Assembly (NCBI GenBank): GCA_016194905.1
Contig: JACQAP010000004.1
Span: forward strand, 62,001-126,000
Source of the DNA: Betaproteobacteria bacterium
GTDB taxonomy: Bacteria; Pseudomonadota; Gammaproteobacteria; Burkholderiales; JACQAP01
Length of the DNA stretch: 64,000 nt
Direction of reading: 5' to 3'
Positions within the stretch are counted from its first letter, which is position 1, and every line of letters starts with the position of its first letter. The position numbers and the translations under genes are program-made. Below the pieces are notes generated by a model. It made no database searches. It was not told the origin of the DNA and worked only from the letters and a program-made list of their open reading frames with translations. Shown here piece by piece: positions 37,361 to 46,975 of the stretch.

Positions 37361-38172
37361 TGGCGCACTGGCGGCCGGTCTATGCGGTGCTCGAGCGCGA
37401 GGTGGTGCGCATGTTCCGCCAGCGCACCCGGCTGGTATCCGCGATGGTGCGCCCATTGATCTGGCTGTTCGTGATCGGTGCGGGTTTCGGTACGGTACTG
37501 CAACAGTCCGGTGGCGTCAGCTACCAGCAATTCCTCGTGCCGGGGGTTTTGGGGATGACGATGCTGTTCGGTGCCATGCTCGCGGCGCTGACGATGATAT
37601 ACGATAAGGAATCCGGCGTGATGCGCATGCTGATCGTGGCGCCCTTCCCTCACTATTGGATCGTCGTCGCCAAGATGCTGGCGGCCGCGCTCGCCGCCAT
37701 TCTGCAGGCATTGTTGCTGTTGATTTTGCTCGCCGCGCTGGGTTATCTGGATTCGCAAATCCGCTTCGGCCCGCTGGCGTTAGGACTGCTGGCGACCTCG
37801 GCAGCTTGTGCAGGCATCGGCATGCTGGTGGCTGCGTTCACGCGCACGCTGGATAATTTCGCGGCCATCATGAATTTCGTCATCTTCCCGGTGTTTTTCC
37901 TCTCCGGGTCCTTGTATCCGGTAAGCCACCTGCCCACTGCGCTCAAGATTGTGGCCCTGCTCAATCCCTACACCTACGGGGTGGACCTGCTCAAGCATGC
38001 CGTGCTCGGCGTGCTTCCTTCCGGAATGGGAGCGGATTTTGCGATATCGACCAACATCGCAGTGCTGGCCGGATTTACTGCAGCCGCATTGGTTGTTGCA
38101 AGCTGGCGATTCTCCCGCGAGAGTGCCTACGAGCCGATGATCCACATCCTCACCGGGAAACGCGACGGTTGA
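37360..38172 (+). CDS. ABC-2 type permease of the PQQ cluster
   Basis: Membrane protein of 270 residues with six predicted helices, for example MVRPLIWLFVIGAGFGTVL, MLFGAMLAALTMIYDKESG and FVIFPVFFLSGSLYPVSHLP (the ABC-2 family signature). The ATG at 37360 overlaps the TGA of the ATPase gene. Last gene of the pqq transcript; it converges with slyD with only 26 bp between. Confidence 0.88.
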   Translation: MAHWRPVYAVLEREVVRMFRQRTRLVSAMVRPLIWLFVIGAGFGTVLQQSGGVSYQQFLVPGVLGMTMLFGAMLAALTMIYDKESGVMRMLIVAPFPHYWIVVAKMLAAALAAILQALLLLILLAALGYLDSQIRFGPLALGLLATSAACAGIGMLVAAFTRTLDNFAAIMNFVIFPVFFLSGSLYPVSHLPTALKIVALLNPYTYGVDLLKHAVLGVLPSGMGADFAISTNIAVLAGFTAAALVVASWRFSRESAYEPMIHILTGKRDG

Positions 38173-38198
38173 AACAAGAAACGCCGCCGGCGTGGCGA

Positions 38199-38678
38199 TC
38201 AATGGTGATGTCCTTCCGGACCGTGCACGTGGCCATGATGGAGTTCTTCGCGAGTGGCGGCACGCACTTCGGTCACGGTGCCGGAAAACACCAGCGTCTG
38301 TCCGGCCAGCGGATGGTTGCCATCGACGACGACCATGTCATCCGCGATTTCCGTCACCGTGTAAAGGGTGTAATCGTTGGAGCCCTCGATCGCGCCTTCG
38401 AATTGCATGCCGACCGAAATGTTTTCCGGAAACAGATTTTTCGGCTCGGTGCGCACCATGTTCGCTTCGTATTCCCCGAAGGCGTCGTCCGGCTCAAGCG
38501 TCACCTTGCAGTTATCGCCGACACTTTTGCCCTGGAGCGCGCTTTCGACTAATGGAAAGATGCCGTCATACGCGCCATGGAGATAGGTGATGGGTGCCTT
38601 GGTTTTTTCGATCACCTTGCCACTGGCATCCGACAACTCATAGTTCAGAGACACAACCGTATCCTTGCCGATCTGCAT
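38199..38678 (-). CDS. slyD: FKBP-type peptidyl-prolyl isomerase SlyD
   Basis: Folding helper and nickel-binding chaperone. The 159-residue protein starts MQIGKDTVVSLNYELSD; an insert-in-flap domain lies around 70-125 (EPDDAFGEYEANMVRT and FPENISVGMQFEGA), and it ends with a histidine-rich tail HHGHVHGPEGHHH that can bind metal. The tail is much shorter than that of E. coli SlyD. It begins right after the bcp stop (2 bp). Confidence 0.93.
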   Translation of the reverse strand: MQIGKDTVVSLNYELSDASGKVIEKTKAPITYLHGAYDGIFPLVESALQGKSVGDNCKVTLEPDDAFGEYEANMVRTEPKNLFPENISVGMQFEGAIEGSNDYTLYTVTEIADDMVVVDGNHPLAGQTLVFSGTVTEVRAATREELHHGHVHGPEGHHH

Positions 38679-38680
38679 GC

Positions 38681-39151
38681 TCACTTCAACTCCTTGACCA
38701 GGTTTAAAACATCTGACGCATGTCCGCGCGCACTGACTCGATAAAGAATATGCCGCACCGCGCCGTTCTTGTCGATGACGAAAGTCGAGCGTACGATGCA
38801 ACGCTTCTTTACCTTCCCGTCCACTTCCTTTTCCTGTAGCACGCCATACTGCTCGCAGACCTCGCCTTCCGCATCCGCCAGCAGCTGCACTGCAAGGCCG
38901 TGCTTGTCACGGAAGGCGCCGTGGCTCATGCAATCGTCCATGCTCACGCCCAGCACTACAGTGTCGAGATCGAGAAATTCATCCTGGAGATCGCTGAAAT
39001 CGATGGCTTCCAGCGTGCAGCCCGGCGTGTCATCTTTCGGATAAAAATACAGCACTACATTGTTGACGCCGCGATAGCCACTCAGACTCACTACATTCAT
39101 ATCGCCATCGGGCAGCTCGAAGGTGGGCGCGGATTGACCTACTTTCAGCAT
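38681..39151 (-). CDS. bcp: Thioredoxin-dependent peroxiredoxin, Bcp type
   Basis: Reduces hydroperoxides. Peroxidatic cysteine C45 lies in YPKDDTPGCTLEA. The resolving cysteine found five residues later in E. coli Bcp is absent (EAIDFSDL), so this is a Bcp lacking that pair, perhaps a 1-Cys type or using C72 (SMDDCMSHG). The ATG at 39151 has GGAG with good spacing. 156 residues. Confidence 0.88.
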   Translation of the reverse strand: MLKVGQSAPTFELPDGDMNVVSLSGYRGVNNVVLYFYPKDDTPGCTLEAIDFSDLQDEFLDLDTVVLGVSMDDCMSHGAFRDKHGLAVQLLADAEGEVCEQYGVLQEKEVDGKVKKRCIVRSTFVIDKNGAVRHILYRVSARGHASDVLNLVKELK

Positions 39152-39237
39152 GAACAACTCCGATCACGTTCAGGGTGGATTCTAACCGATTTCAAAAGCG
39201 CGAATATCGCGCCTTCGCGCTGACTCGCGGCGATAAA

Positions 39238-40386
39238 ATGACGAACGTGGACAAACAACTTCTCGGCGGCCTCTCCGCCACGACATTCCTGCGGCGCCAC
39301 TGGCAAAAGCAACCGCTGCTCGTGCGCGGCGCGATTCCCGGTTTTAACGGCGTACTCGATTTCGGCGACATGGTCGAATTGGCCTGTCGCGACGATTGCG
39401 AATCGCGGCTGGTCGTAAGCCACGCCGACCGCTGGGTGGTCGAACATGGCCCCTTCGACCGCAAGAGGTTTTCCAGGCTGCCGCGGCGCAACTGGACGTT
39501 GCTGTTGCAGGGCCTCGATCAGAGGCTGCCTGCGGCCCGACAACTGTTGTCGCATTTCGACTTCATCCCGTATAGCCGGCTCGATGATCTGATGGTCAGT
39601 TACGCCCCGACAGGGGGCGGCGTGGGTGCGCACTTCGATTCCTACGACGTGTTCTTGTTGCAAGGTCCGGGCCAGCGGCGGTGGCAGGTGAGCCGTCCGC
39701 ATGATCTGGCGCTGGTGGAAGATGCGCCGCTGAAAATCCTCAAGCGCTTTTCACCCGATGGACAATGCCTGTTGTCTGCGGGCGACATGCTCTATCTGCC
39801 GCCGGAGTTTGCCCACGACGGCGTTGCAGTGGATACCTGTCATACGTACTCGATCGGCTTCCGTGCACCTTCGCATCGCGAACTCATGTCCCAGTTCCTG
39901 ATCTTCCTGGAAGAGAGGCTGGACGGCGTCGGTCGCTACAACGACCCGGATTTATCCGTGCAGACGCACCCGGCGCGGCTGGGCGCAGGCATGATCGGGA
40001 AAGTCGAGCGCATTCTGGGCGACATTAGCTGGACGCGACGCGACGTAGCTAATTTTCTTGGCAGCTATCTGACCGAACCCAAGCCGCACGTCCTGTTCGC
40101 GCCGCCGCGCAAACCGCTTTCGGCAATCGCCTTTTCACGCGCCTTGCGCCGTGATGGCGCGGAACTGGCTCTTGCATCCCTGATGCTCTACGGGAAGGCG
40201 AATCTTTTCATCAACGGCGAGCAATACAAAATGAACAAGGTTCTGGCAACGCCGATGCGCCGGCTTGCCGATGCGCGCCGGTTACCGGGGCACCGGATTC
40301 CATTGAAAGGCCCGGTCACCGATATGCTTTACCGCTGGTATCGCGCCGGTTATATTTGTTTGTCCAAATCAGGCCCCGCAGACTGA
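39238..40386 (+). CDS. JmjC-type ribosomal oxygenase (RoxA/YcfD-like)
   Basis: Fe(II)/2-oxoglutarate oxygenase of the family that hydroxylates an arginine of ribosomal protein uL16. The 382-residue protein has the iron ligands H132 and D134 in GVGAHFDSYDVFLLQ and H193 in YLPPEFAHDGVAV, and the RWQVS segment. FLRRHWQKQPLLVRGAIPG at the start matches YcfD. The ATG at 39238 is chosen since the cupin begins soon after; an earlier in-frame start adds 21 residues. Divergent from bcp. Confidence 0.88.
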   Translation: MTNVDKQLLGGLSATTFLRRHWQKQPLLVRGAIPGFNGVLDFGDMVELACRDDCESRLVVSHADRWVVEHGPFDRKRFSRLPRRNWTLLLQGLDQRLPAARQLLSHFDFIPYSRLDDLMVSYAPTGGGVGAHFDSYDVFLLQGPGQRRWQVSRPHDLALVEDAPLKILKRFSPDGQCLLSAGDMLYLPPEFAHDGVAVDTCHTYSIGFRAPSHRELMSQFLIFLEERLDGVGRYNDPDLSVQTHPARLGAGMIGKVERILGDISWTRRDVANFLGSYLTEPKPHVLFAPPRKPLSAIAFSRALRRDGAELALASLMLYGKANLFINGEQYKMNKVLATPMRRLADARRLPGHRIPLKGPVTDMLYRWYRAGYICLSKSGPAD

Positions 40387-40391
40387 CTCCG

Positions 40392-40883
40392 ATGGCAGAC
40401 GAGCCAAACCCGCAACACTCGCCGATCTTCGGCAATGCCGAATACGAAGCGGCAATCGACACGATCCTGCAGAAAGCCTCTGGCAGAATCCGCATTTTCG
40501 ATCACACGCTGGGAAACGAGTACAACTCCTCCCGCCGCCTCGAACTGCTGAGGCACTTTCTGCTCGCAAGCCGGCGCAACAGCCTGCAGATCGTGCTGCA
40601 CGATACCCGGACCATGGATCGCAACTGTCCGCGTATATTGCATCTGCTGCGCACTTACGGACACTTGATCAGCATTCACGAGACCCATCCGACGGCCAAG
40701 TCGGTCTACGATCCTTTCGTCATCGTCGATGACCGCTGCTTCGTGCATCGCTTCCACTTCGACGAGATGAGAGGGCTGCTCGCCCTGGAAGACCCGATCG
40801 GCACGCATACCTTCATCGAACGTTTCGCGGAAATATGGGAAGCCTCCTCGCCGGCTGTATCCGCCACGACGCTGGGCCTTTGA
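40392..40883 (+). CDS. Conserved protein of unknown function (DUF7931-like)
   Basis: Cytoplasmic protein of 163 residues, no signal peptide or membrane segment. Readable features are IRIFDHTLGNEYNSSRRLEL, a stretch RRNSLQIVLHDTRTMDRNC, and FVIVDDRCFVHRFHFDEMRG. The pattern recalls a degenerate phospholipase-D-like fold and the DUF7931 family common in betaproteobacteria; this is from memory and uncertain. Starts 5 bp after the oxygenase gene, so co-transcribed. Confidence 0.7.
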   Translation: MADEPNPQHSPIFGNAEYEAAIDTILQKASGRIRIFDHTLGNEYNSSRRLELLRHFLLASRRNSLQIVLHDTRTMDRNCPRILHLLRTYGHLISIHETHPTAKSVYDPFVIVDDRCFVHRFHFDEMRGLLALEDPIGTHTFIERFAEIWEASSPAVSATTLGL

Positions 40884-40901
40884 GCGCATGCTTTGATCCA
40901 A

Positions 40902-41147
40902 ATGAATCGCACGCTTCTCGTTTCTGCCCTCCTCGCTGTCGCACTGACCGCTTGCGGCAAGAAAGAACAAGCACCTGCCCCGGCTGCAACAACTCCCGCA
41001 CCCGCCGCCGATGCGGCCAAGCCGGCCGATGCCGCCGCTCCGGCCGCTGGCGCACCTGCAACAGGTGCTGCCTCGACCGCCGCTCCCGCTGTCTCCGCAA
41101 AACCGGAGCAGAAACCCGCGGACAAGAAACCCGAACAAAAGAATTAG
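40902..41147 (+). CDS. Small Ala/Pro-rich lipoprotein
   Basis: Predicted lipoprotein of 81 residues: MNRTLLVSALLAVALTACGK has a lipobox (LTAC), then an almost pure Ala/Pro/Lys/Thr tail. It resembles entericidin-neighbour or spacer-type lipoproteins of low complexity; no function is inferred. The ATG at 40902 is preferred over one 9 bp upstream. Followed by a strong terminator. Confidence 0.75.
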   Translation: MNRTLLVSALLAVALTACGKKEQAPAPAATTPAPAADAAKPADAAAPAAGAPATGAASTAAPAVSAKPEQKPADKKPEQKN

Positions 41148-41162
41148 TCCCGCAGCAAGCAC

Positions 41163-41193
41163 AAAAAGCCGGTCTTCGACCGGCTTTTTTTAT
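41163..41193 (+). terminator. Rho-independent terminator between convergent genes
   Basis: AAAAGCCGGTCTTCGACCGG then CTTTTTTTATTT: 8-bp GC stem with TTC loop and T tract; the A tract on the other side lets it serve the minus-strand hydrolase gene as well. Confidence 0.88.
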
Positions 41194-41213
41194 TTCCAGA
41201 CTAGTATTGGCGA

Positions 41214-41981
41214 TCAGACGATTTGCCGCCAGGCGAGCCCATCGTCCTGATCGGCGATCGCGATCCATTCCGGTTCGCAATTCATCACTGCCGCCAGCGC
41301 GGCGCGCGCCAGATCGGGACGATTGTTTTCCTGGCTGAGGTGCGCCGCAACCAGATGCTTGAGTCTGCCGTTTTCGAGGCGCCTCAGAAGCTCGGCGGCC
41401 GCGCCGTTGTCGAGGTGGCCGAAACGGCCTGCGATGCGCTCGCGCAATCTTTGCGGATAGCTGCTCATTCGCAGCATCTCGACATCGTGATTGCATTCCA
41501 GAACCAGCGCATCGCAACCGCTCAGCACGGCCTCGATATGCCGGGTGGAACAACCGACGTCGGTGAGTACGCCCAGCCGGCGCGCACCGTCGCCGAATAC
41601 GTACTGGGCGGGTTCGCGCGCATCGTGCGGCACCGGAAAGGGTTGTACATGCAAGTCGCCGACAGTGAAGGCTTCGTAGTTATGAACCATCCTCACTTCG
41701 GCTACTTCAGCGAACAAAGCTTCGAAACCAGTGAGCGTTCCCGGCGTAAGCCATACCGGAATGCTGTGACGGCGAGCGAGACGGGCTACGCCGCCGATGT
41801 GATCATCGTGCTCATGGGTCACGATGATGCCGGAGATATCTGCGGGGGCAAGCCCGAGTCGACCGAGGCGGTTGACGGTATCGGCAAGGCCAAATCCGCA
41901 ATCGAGCAGCAACCGGGTTGCGCCGGCCTCGACCACAAGCGAATTGCCCTGACTGCCACTGCCTAGAGAGGCAAACCGCAT
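41214..41981 (-). CDS. Metallo-beta-lactamase-fold hydrolase (YycJ/WalJ-like)
   Basis: Zinc hydrolase of 255 residues. Starts MRFASLGSGSQGNSLVVE, metal motif THEHDDHIGG at about 55-64, second-site residues in PFPVPHDAREPAQY, LTDVGCS and ECNHDVEML, and AAHLSQENNRPDLA. YycJ-type enzymes are proposed exonucleases acting in DNA repair; function here is by family only. Lies 35 bp after bamC and is probably the third gene of a dapA-bamC operon. Confidence 0.85.
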   Translation of the reverse strand: MRFASLGSGSQGNSLVVEAGATRLLLDCGFGLADTVNRLGRLGLAPADISGIIVTHEHDDHIGGVARLARRHSIPVWLTPGTLTGFEALFAEVAEVRMVHNYEAFTVGDLHVQPFPVPHDAREPAQYVFGDGARRLGVLTDVGCSTRHIEAVLSGCDALVLECNHDVEMLRMSSYPQRLRERIAGRFGHLDNGAAAELLRRLENGRLKHLVAAHLSQENNRPDLARAALAAVMNCEPEWIAIADQDDGLAWRQIV

Positions 41982-42016
41982 TCAGGATCCCGGCATGGTC
42001 GGCATCAATTCGATCG

Positions 42017-43141
42017 TTACTTCAGTTCCTGCTGCAGCAGTGCAAGAATTCGCCCGGCCGTGGGTGAACTCGATTTCGACCCTTGCGCATCGAGCACCTT
42101 GACCTCGCTACCCTGCGTCGACCCGGCCACGCTGATCCGGTATTGTTCGTCCTTCTTCGGTCCGCTGTCGCCGCGCCAGAACGCCATCTTGGACCAGAAA
42201 CCCTCCGACTTCCCCTTGTCTGACGCGTCGACATCGACATAACGCACGTAATACAACCCCTTGGACCGGTCGCGATCCTCGACGGTGAAGCCGACGCGAT
42301 CCAGCGCAAGACCGACGCGTCGCCAGGCACGATCGAAGCTGTCCACCAGCAGCAGCGCTTCGGGAAGCTCGCCATTTTTTGAGATGGTTGCCTTCGGTTG
42401 TTCCGGTGCTTTCACCTGAGCCGCGATCTGTTCATCCCGCGCTCCTAGGCGCAACGCCAGACGGGAGAGCATTTCCGCCTCGAGGTCCGGATCGACCGGC
42501 CGGGCCTGCCAGACGGTTTTCTCGGTGTAGCGGTCCTTGGAGATATTGATCTGCGCCATGCCACGGTGGCTGATGTAAATTTCCGTCGCACCGGGTTTCT
42601 GACCATGTTCCAGTCGCGTGCGGAACCTGTCGCGCTCGGGATAGGAATAAGCGCTGTCCAGTACCTTGCCGATCAGCTTGCGTATCACGCTGTCTGGAAT
42701 CTTGGCGCGGTTCTCGGCCCAGTCGGTTTCCATGATCCCGGTCTGCTGCGATTCGGTGTCGATCAGAAAACCGCTGTCCTGCCAGAATTCCTTGATCACC
42801 GGCCACAATGCGTCCGGCTCGGCATCCACCACCAGCCAGCGCTGGCTGCCGGCGCGCTCGACGCGGACCTTTTCCTGCGGCGGCAGCACCGGTGCGGGGC
42901 CGGCCGCTGCGCGGGTGCCCTGGCCTTCGGTATATTCCGAAGCCGTTGCCGATCCCGCACTCGATTCCGGGACGTTGTAGCGATCGCTGGTAGGCGGCGC
43001 TGACAGGTCTGCGGGAACATCGAGCGGTTTGACGTTGCCCGCCGATTTGTAATCGATTTTCTTGCCTTCGATCAGGCTGCCCGAGCAGCCCGCAAGAGCG
43101 AGCACCACCGTCATGGCGGCGAGAGATTGCGATGAATTCAT
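42017..43141 (-). CDS. bamC: Outer membrane protein assembly factor BamC
   Basis: Lipoprotein subunit of the BAM complex that inserts beta-barrel proteins. Lipobox LALAGCSG near residue 19, an extended N-terminal segment (the part that covers BamD in E. coli), and two helix-grip domains: RWLVVDAEPDALWPVIKEFW and LLVDSFDRAWRRVGLALDRV. 374 residues. It directly follows dapA, the same order as nlpB in E. coli. Confidence 0.92.
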   Translation of the reverse strand: MNSSQSLAAMTVVLALAGCSGSLIEGKKIDYKSAGNVKPLDVPADLSAPPTSDRYNVPESSAGSATASEYTEGQGTRAAAGPAPVLPPQEKVRVERAGSQRWLVVDAEPDALWPVIKEFWQDSGFLIDTESQQTGIMETDWAENRAKIPDSVIRKLIGKVLDSAYSYPERDRFRTRLEHGQKPGATEIYISHRGMAQINISKDRYTEKTVWQARPVDPDLEAEMLSRLALRLGARDEQIAAQVKAPEQPKATISKNGELPEALLLVDSFDRAWRRVGLALDRVGFTVEDRDRSKGLYYVRYVDVDASDKGKSEGFWSKMAFWRGDSGPKKDEQYRISVAGSTQGSEVKVLDAQGSKSSSPTAGRILALLQQELK

Positions 43142-43191
43142 GCGTGGGAATCTTTCAATTCAGGACTACGACCACCGCGGCCGCAACGGGT

Positions 43192-44097
43192 TCACTTTGC
43201 CATCGCGGGCATCGCAACGGCGGCCCTGATGTCGGCCTGCTCCATCGCGCCGCGCAGCAAATCGTGGAAGGAAGACGAAAGCGACGTCAGAGGCAGCCGA
43301 ATGCCCCCTTCCATCTGACCCATCTGTTGCAGCACCCACTTTACCGGGATCGGGTTGGCTTCGACGAAGAGATGGCGATGCAGCCCGAGCAGCTTGTTGT
43401 TGTGCGATCTTGCCTTGGCAAAATCTCCGGCAAAAACCGCGGCACACAGTTCCTGCATCAGCCGCGGCGCGACGTTGGCGGTCACCGAAATCACCCCATG
43501 GGCGCCAAGCATCAGCAGTGCCAGCCCGGTTCCATCGTCGCCGCTGTAGACAGCGAAATTCCTCGGCGCGCGGCGCAACAACTCTGCACCCCGCTCCATG
43601 TTGCCCGTGGCATCCTTGAGTCCGGCGATGTTGGGGACTTGCGCGAGCCGCAACGCCGTATCGTTCTGCATGTCGGCAACCGTGCGACCCGGAACGTTGT
43701 ACAGGATCTGCGGCAAGTCCACGGCCTCTGCAATTGCGCGGAAATGGCGGTACAGCCCTTCCTGGGTCGGCTTGTTGTAATACGGTACGACCGACAGGCT
43801 CATGTCGGCCCCGGCCTGCTTGGCGTAAGCGGACAACTCGATCGCCTCGCGGGTGGAATTTGCGCCGGTGCCGGCGATGACGGGCACGCGCCCGGCTGCA
43901 TGTTCGACTGCGGTGCGGATCAGCAGGCAATGTTCTTCGAAATCCACAGTCGGCGATTCGCCGGTGGTACCGACGATTACGATGCCCTTGGTGCCTTCGC
44001 GGATATGGAAGTCGATCAGAGCGCGCAGTCGTTGCAGATCCAGACTGCCGTCCTCGAACATGGGTGTGACGATGGCAACGAGGCTGCCCTTGAGCAT
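43192..44097 (-). CDS. dapA: 4-hydroxy-tetrahydrodipicolinate synthase
   Basis: Condenses pyruvate with aspartate semialdehyde in lysine and meso-DAP synthesis. [13 protein letters not shown] is the substrate loop; [14 protein letters not shown] contains the catalytic tyrosine, and [10 protein letters not shown] the Schiff-base lysine. The ATG at 44097 gives 301 residues ([17 protein letters not shown]). Operon with bamC, 50 bp downstream. Confidence 0.95.
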   Translation of the reverse strand: MLKGSLVAIVTPMFEDGSLDLQRLRALIDFHIREGTKGIVIVGTTGESPTVDFEEHCLLIRTAVEHAAGRVPVIAGTGANSTREAIELSAYAKQAGADMSLSVVPYYNKPTQEGLYRHFRAIAEAVDLPQILYNVPGRTVADMQNDTALRLAQVPNIAGLKDATGNMERGAELLRRAPRNFAVYSGDDGTGLALLMLGAHGVISVTANVAPRLMQELCAAVFAGDFAKARSHNNKLLGLHRHLFVEANPIPVKWVLQQMGQMEGGIRLPLTSLSSSFHDLLRGAMEQADIRAAVAMPAMAK

Positions 44098-44155
44098 GGC
44101 GGCTTTCCTCAACAAGAAAGCCGGATTTTAACCGATTCCTCCTGCCGCCGGAGCA

Positions 44156-44695
44156 TCACACTTCGCGGGATAGGCCGGACGCACAGATGCGCTGAATTCT
44201 CGCCGGCTTTGGCATCGCAACTTCGAGATCTTCGTATGCGACTACGTGCAAGCGCCCACGGACGACATCAAGCAGTTCACCCGGCCGCAGCAGAAAGTCC
44301 GGATTCGACGGCTTGCCGAAGCGTTCGTTACCCGCGGCGAAGGTTTCATAAACGAGCAAGCCCGTCGGCGCAAGGGCATCGAGAATGCGGGGGAATAGCG
44401 GCCGGTGCAGATAGTTGGTAACGATCACGCCATCGAACTGCAGGTCCGCCAACGGCCAGGGACCGTTTTCCAGGTCGACTTGCCGAACCGTGACGCCCGT
44501 AATATCGGTCAGAGTGCCGAGCGCCTGCGGATCGCGGTCGACGGAGCAAACCCGGAATCCCAGCGAAGCCAGAAAGCGGGTATGACGGCCGCTGCCGCAA
44601 GCGAGATCCAGAACCTCGCCATCCGGCACGATCGTGCGCGCCCAGCGAGCAACCCACTCCGAAGGCCGGTCGAGGTCGTAGGCTTGAATGTGCAT
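44156..44695 (-). CDS. Class I SAM-dependent methyltransferase
   Basis: Small methyltransferase of 179 residues starting MHIQAYDLDRPSEWVARWA. SAM motif VLDLACGSGRHTRFLASLG, acidic residue after beta2 in VCSVDRDPQ, and FDGVIVTNYLHRPLFPRI. It resembles the TehB-like/Rossmann group; the substrate is unknown. It is 58 bp upstream of dapA on the same strand. Confidence 0.82.
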   Translation of the reverse strand: MHIQAYDLDRPSEWVARWARTIVPDGEVLDLACGSGRHTRFLASLGFRVCSVDRDPQALGTLTDITGVTVRQVDLENGPWPLADLQFDGVIVTNYLHRPLFPRILDALAPTGLLVYETFAAGNERFGKPSNPDFLLRPGELLDVVRGRLHVVAYEDLEVAMPKPARIQRICASGLSREV

Positions 44696-44906
44696 CGATG
44701 TGAAAGTGACCTGTTTGTCCCGCAAATTATCCTGCAGCGTCGTCTCGTAAAGCGGGTTGACTACGGATTTTACGGCAGCGCGCCGCGTGTGTTCCGCGGG
44801 ATTGGCAACCCCGCCGCATGGGAGTGATTTGACACCTCGGGAAGCGAGTGCTAAAAAACGCACTGTTTTCGGCGCACCAGGCCAATGCAACGCTCGGGAG
44901 AATGCA

Positions 44907-45449
44907 ATGAAATCCGTCTGGATTTTGATCTGTGGCTGTGTGCTGCTGGCAGCTTGCAGCGGCGGCAACAACATCTTCAGCAAGAAACAGTCCGCCACTG
45001 CGGTCCTCGCCCCGACCAAGGGCAATTCGGTCAGCGGCACCGTCAACTTTACCCAGAAGGGCGACGTGGTACTGGTTGAAGCCAAGGTAAACGGCCTCAA
45101 GCCCAATGGGTCCAACGGCATTCACATCCATGAGAAGGGCAATTGCAGCGCGGCTGACGCCTCAAGCGCCGGCGGCCATTTCAATCCGTCCTCCTCCCAG
45201 CACGGCGGCCCCGCCGGGGCAACACGTCATGGCGGCGATCTGGGCAATCTGAAGGCCGACGCGAACGGGTATGCGCAGATGTCGATCCAAGTCAGCGGCA
45301 TTTCGCTGGGCACCGACCCCAACAGCATCACCGGCCGCGCCGTGATCGTGCATGCCGGCGCGGACGACTTCAAGACCCAGCCGACCGGCAACTCCGGGGC
45401 CCGCGTGGCCTGTGGGCTGATCAGCAAGAATCCGGATAAGTTCTTCTGA
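44907..45449 (+). CDS. sodC: Cu/Zn superoxide dismutase (lipoprotein)
   Basis: Periplasmic superoxide dismutase of 180 residues with a lipobox (LLAACSGG). Copper and zinc ligands: GIHIHEKGNCSAA, GGHFNPSSSQHGG, HGGDLGNL, and IVHAGADDF; disulfide partners are the C of GNC and RVACGLI. It keeps the full active-site set. The ATG at 44907 has GGGAG upstream. Stands between a methyltransferase gene (divergent) and aat. Confidence 0.93.
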   Translation: MKSVWILICGCVLLAACSGGNNIFSKKQSATAVLAPTKGNSVSGTVNFTQKGDVVLVEAKVNGLKPNGSNGIHIHEKGNCSAADASSAGGHFNPSSSQHGGPAGATRHGGDLGNLKADANGYAQMSIQVSGISLGTDPNSITGRAVIVHAGADDFKTQPTGNSGARVACGLISKNPDKFF

Positions 45450-45483
45450 ACTTCGTCAGTGCCTGCCGGCGATCGATCGACCG

Positions 45484-46176
45484 TTGATCCCCTGGCTCGG
45501 TCCGGACAGCCGTTTCCCGCCGGTCGAGCAAGCGACGACGGACCCCAACGGATTGCTTGCGGCGGGCGGCGACCTGTCGGTGGCGCGGCTGATCGAAGCC
45601 TACGGCAATGGCATCTTTCCGTGGTTCAACGAGGACCAGCCGATACTCTGGTGGAGTCCCGATCCGAGAATGGTCCTCTTCCCCGCGGAGTTGAAAGTCT
45701 CCCGATCGCTGGCCAAGACCCTGCGCAATTCCAGCTTCGAAGTACGCGCCGATACGGCTTTTCGCGATGTCATCCAGCGCTGCCGCGTGCCGCGGCGTGA
45801 TCAGGCCGGCACGTGGATCACCGCGCCGATGGTCGAGGCTTACTGCGAATTGCACCAGTCTGGCATCGCGCACAGCGTGGAAACATGGCTGGACGGAGAA
45901 CTGGTCGGCGGCCTGTACGGCATCGCGCTGGGTCGCGCGTTCTTCGGCGAATCCATGTTCATGCGCGCCACCGACGCTTCCAAGGTCGCGCTGGTCACGC
46001 TGGTGCGCCAGCTCGAACGCTGGAGCTTCGGATTGGTCGATTGCCAGATGAACACGGCCCACCTGGCGTCTTTCGGGGCGCGTGAAATACCGCGCGCCGA
46101 TTTCACGCGCCGGCTGCGGGAATTGATACACTATCCACCGGTCCCGGCACCGTGGCGGTTGGCGCCACTGCGATGA
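45484..46176 (+). CDS. aat: Leucyl/phenylalanyl-tRNA-protein transferase
   Basis: Adds Leu or Phe to proteins with N-terminal Lys/Arg, marking them for ClpS-ClpAP. The 230-residue protein starts with TTG ([13 protein letters not shown]) and contains [41 protein letters not shown] and [20 protein letters not shown], all diagnostic. The stop overlaps the bpt start. Confidence 0.94.
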   Translation: MIPWLGPDSRFPPVEQATTDPNGLLAAGGDLSVARLIEAYGNGIFPWFNEDQPILWWSPDPRMVLFPAELKVSRSLAKTLRNSSFEVRADTAFRDVIQRCRVPRRDQAGTWITAPMVEAYCELHQSGIAHSVETWLDGELVGGLYGIALGRAFFGESMFMRATDASKVALVTLVRQLERWSFGLVDCQMNTAHLASFGAREIPRADFTRRLRELIHYPPVPAPWRLAPLR

Positions 46177-46922
46177 CACAGCTCAACGACCTGCCCTTCT
46201 CGGTATTGCAGTTCTATGCGACTGCGCCCTACCCGTGCAGCTACCTGCCCGACAAGCTGGCGCGCTCCCAGGTCGCTACGCCCAGCCACGCCATCGACAG
46301 CCAGGTCTACAGCGAGCTCGTCAAAGTCGGATTTCGCCGTAGCGGCGCCTTCACCTATCGCCCCTACTGCGATCATTGCCGCGCCTGTGTGCCGGTGCGA
46401 ATTGTCGCCGAGGACTTCGTCGCCAGCCGTTCGCAGCGCCGCGCTCACGCGCGCCACGACCGGCTGGAGGCGCGCATGCTCGAACTCAAATACCATCCCG
46501 AGCACTACGCGTTGTACCTGCGTTACCAATCGCACCGCCACAGCGGCGGCGGCATGGATCACGACAGCCGCGAGCAATACCGTCACTTCCTCCTGCAGAG
46601 CAACGTGCGCTCGAGCCTGGTCGAGTTCCGCGAGGAAGGCAGGCTGCGCATGGTCAGCATCGTCGACCGCCTGGAAGACGGCCTGTCGTCCGTCTATACG
46701 TTTTTCGAGCCGGAGGTCGCCGGCGCCAGCCTCGGCACCTTCAACGTCGTCTGGCAGGTCGGCCTGTGCCGGCAGCTTGGACTGCCCTATCTCTATCTCG
46801 GTTACTGGATCGCGCAGAGCCGCAAGATGGCCTACAAGATCAACTTCCAGCCGTTGGAAGGATTGATCGACGGCCAGTGGCGGCGGTTGCCCCGCGACGC
46901 TTCGCCTCCCGAGGCGGTTTGA
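46173..46922 (+). CDS. bpt: Aspartate/glutamate leucyltransferase
   Basis: ATE1-type transferase that adds leucine to N-terminal Asp/Glu, the companion N-degron enzyme of Aat. The 249-residue protein begins [17 protein letters not shown]; the ATG at 46173 overlaps the aat TGA. N-terminal cysteine motif [16 protein letters not shown] and C-terminal [17 protein letters not shown] are hallmarks. Confidence 0.94.
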   Translation: MTQLNDLPFSVLQFYATAPYPCSYLPDKLARSQVATPSHAIDSQVYSELVKVGFRRSGAFTYRPYCDHCRACVPVRIVAEDFVASRSQRRAHARHDRLEARMLELKYHPEHYALYLRYQSHRHSGGGMDHDSREQYRHFLLQSNVRSSLVEFREEGRLRMVSIVDRLEDGLSSVYTFFEPEVAGASLGTFNVVWQVGLCRQLGLPYLYLGYWIAQSRKMAYKINFQPLEGLIDGQWRRLPRDASPPEAV

Positions 46923-46975
46923 CGTTCCGCACCGCGTTCGCCGCCAGGGCGTGCCTTCGCGCGCGCCCCTGATCC

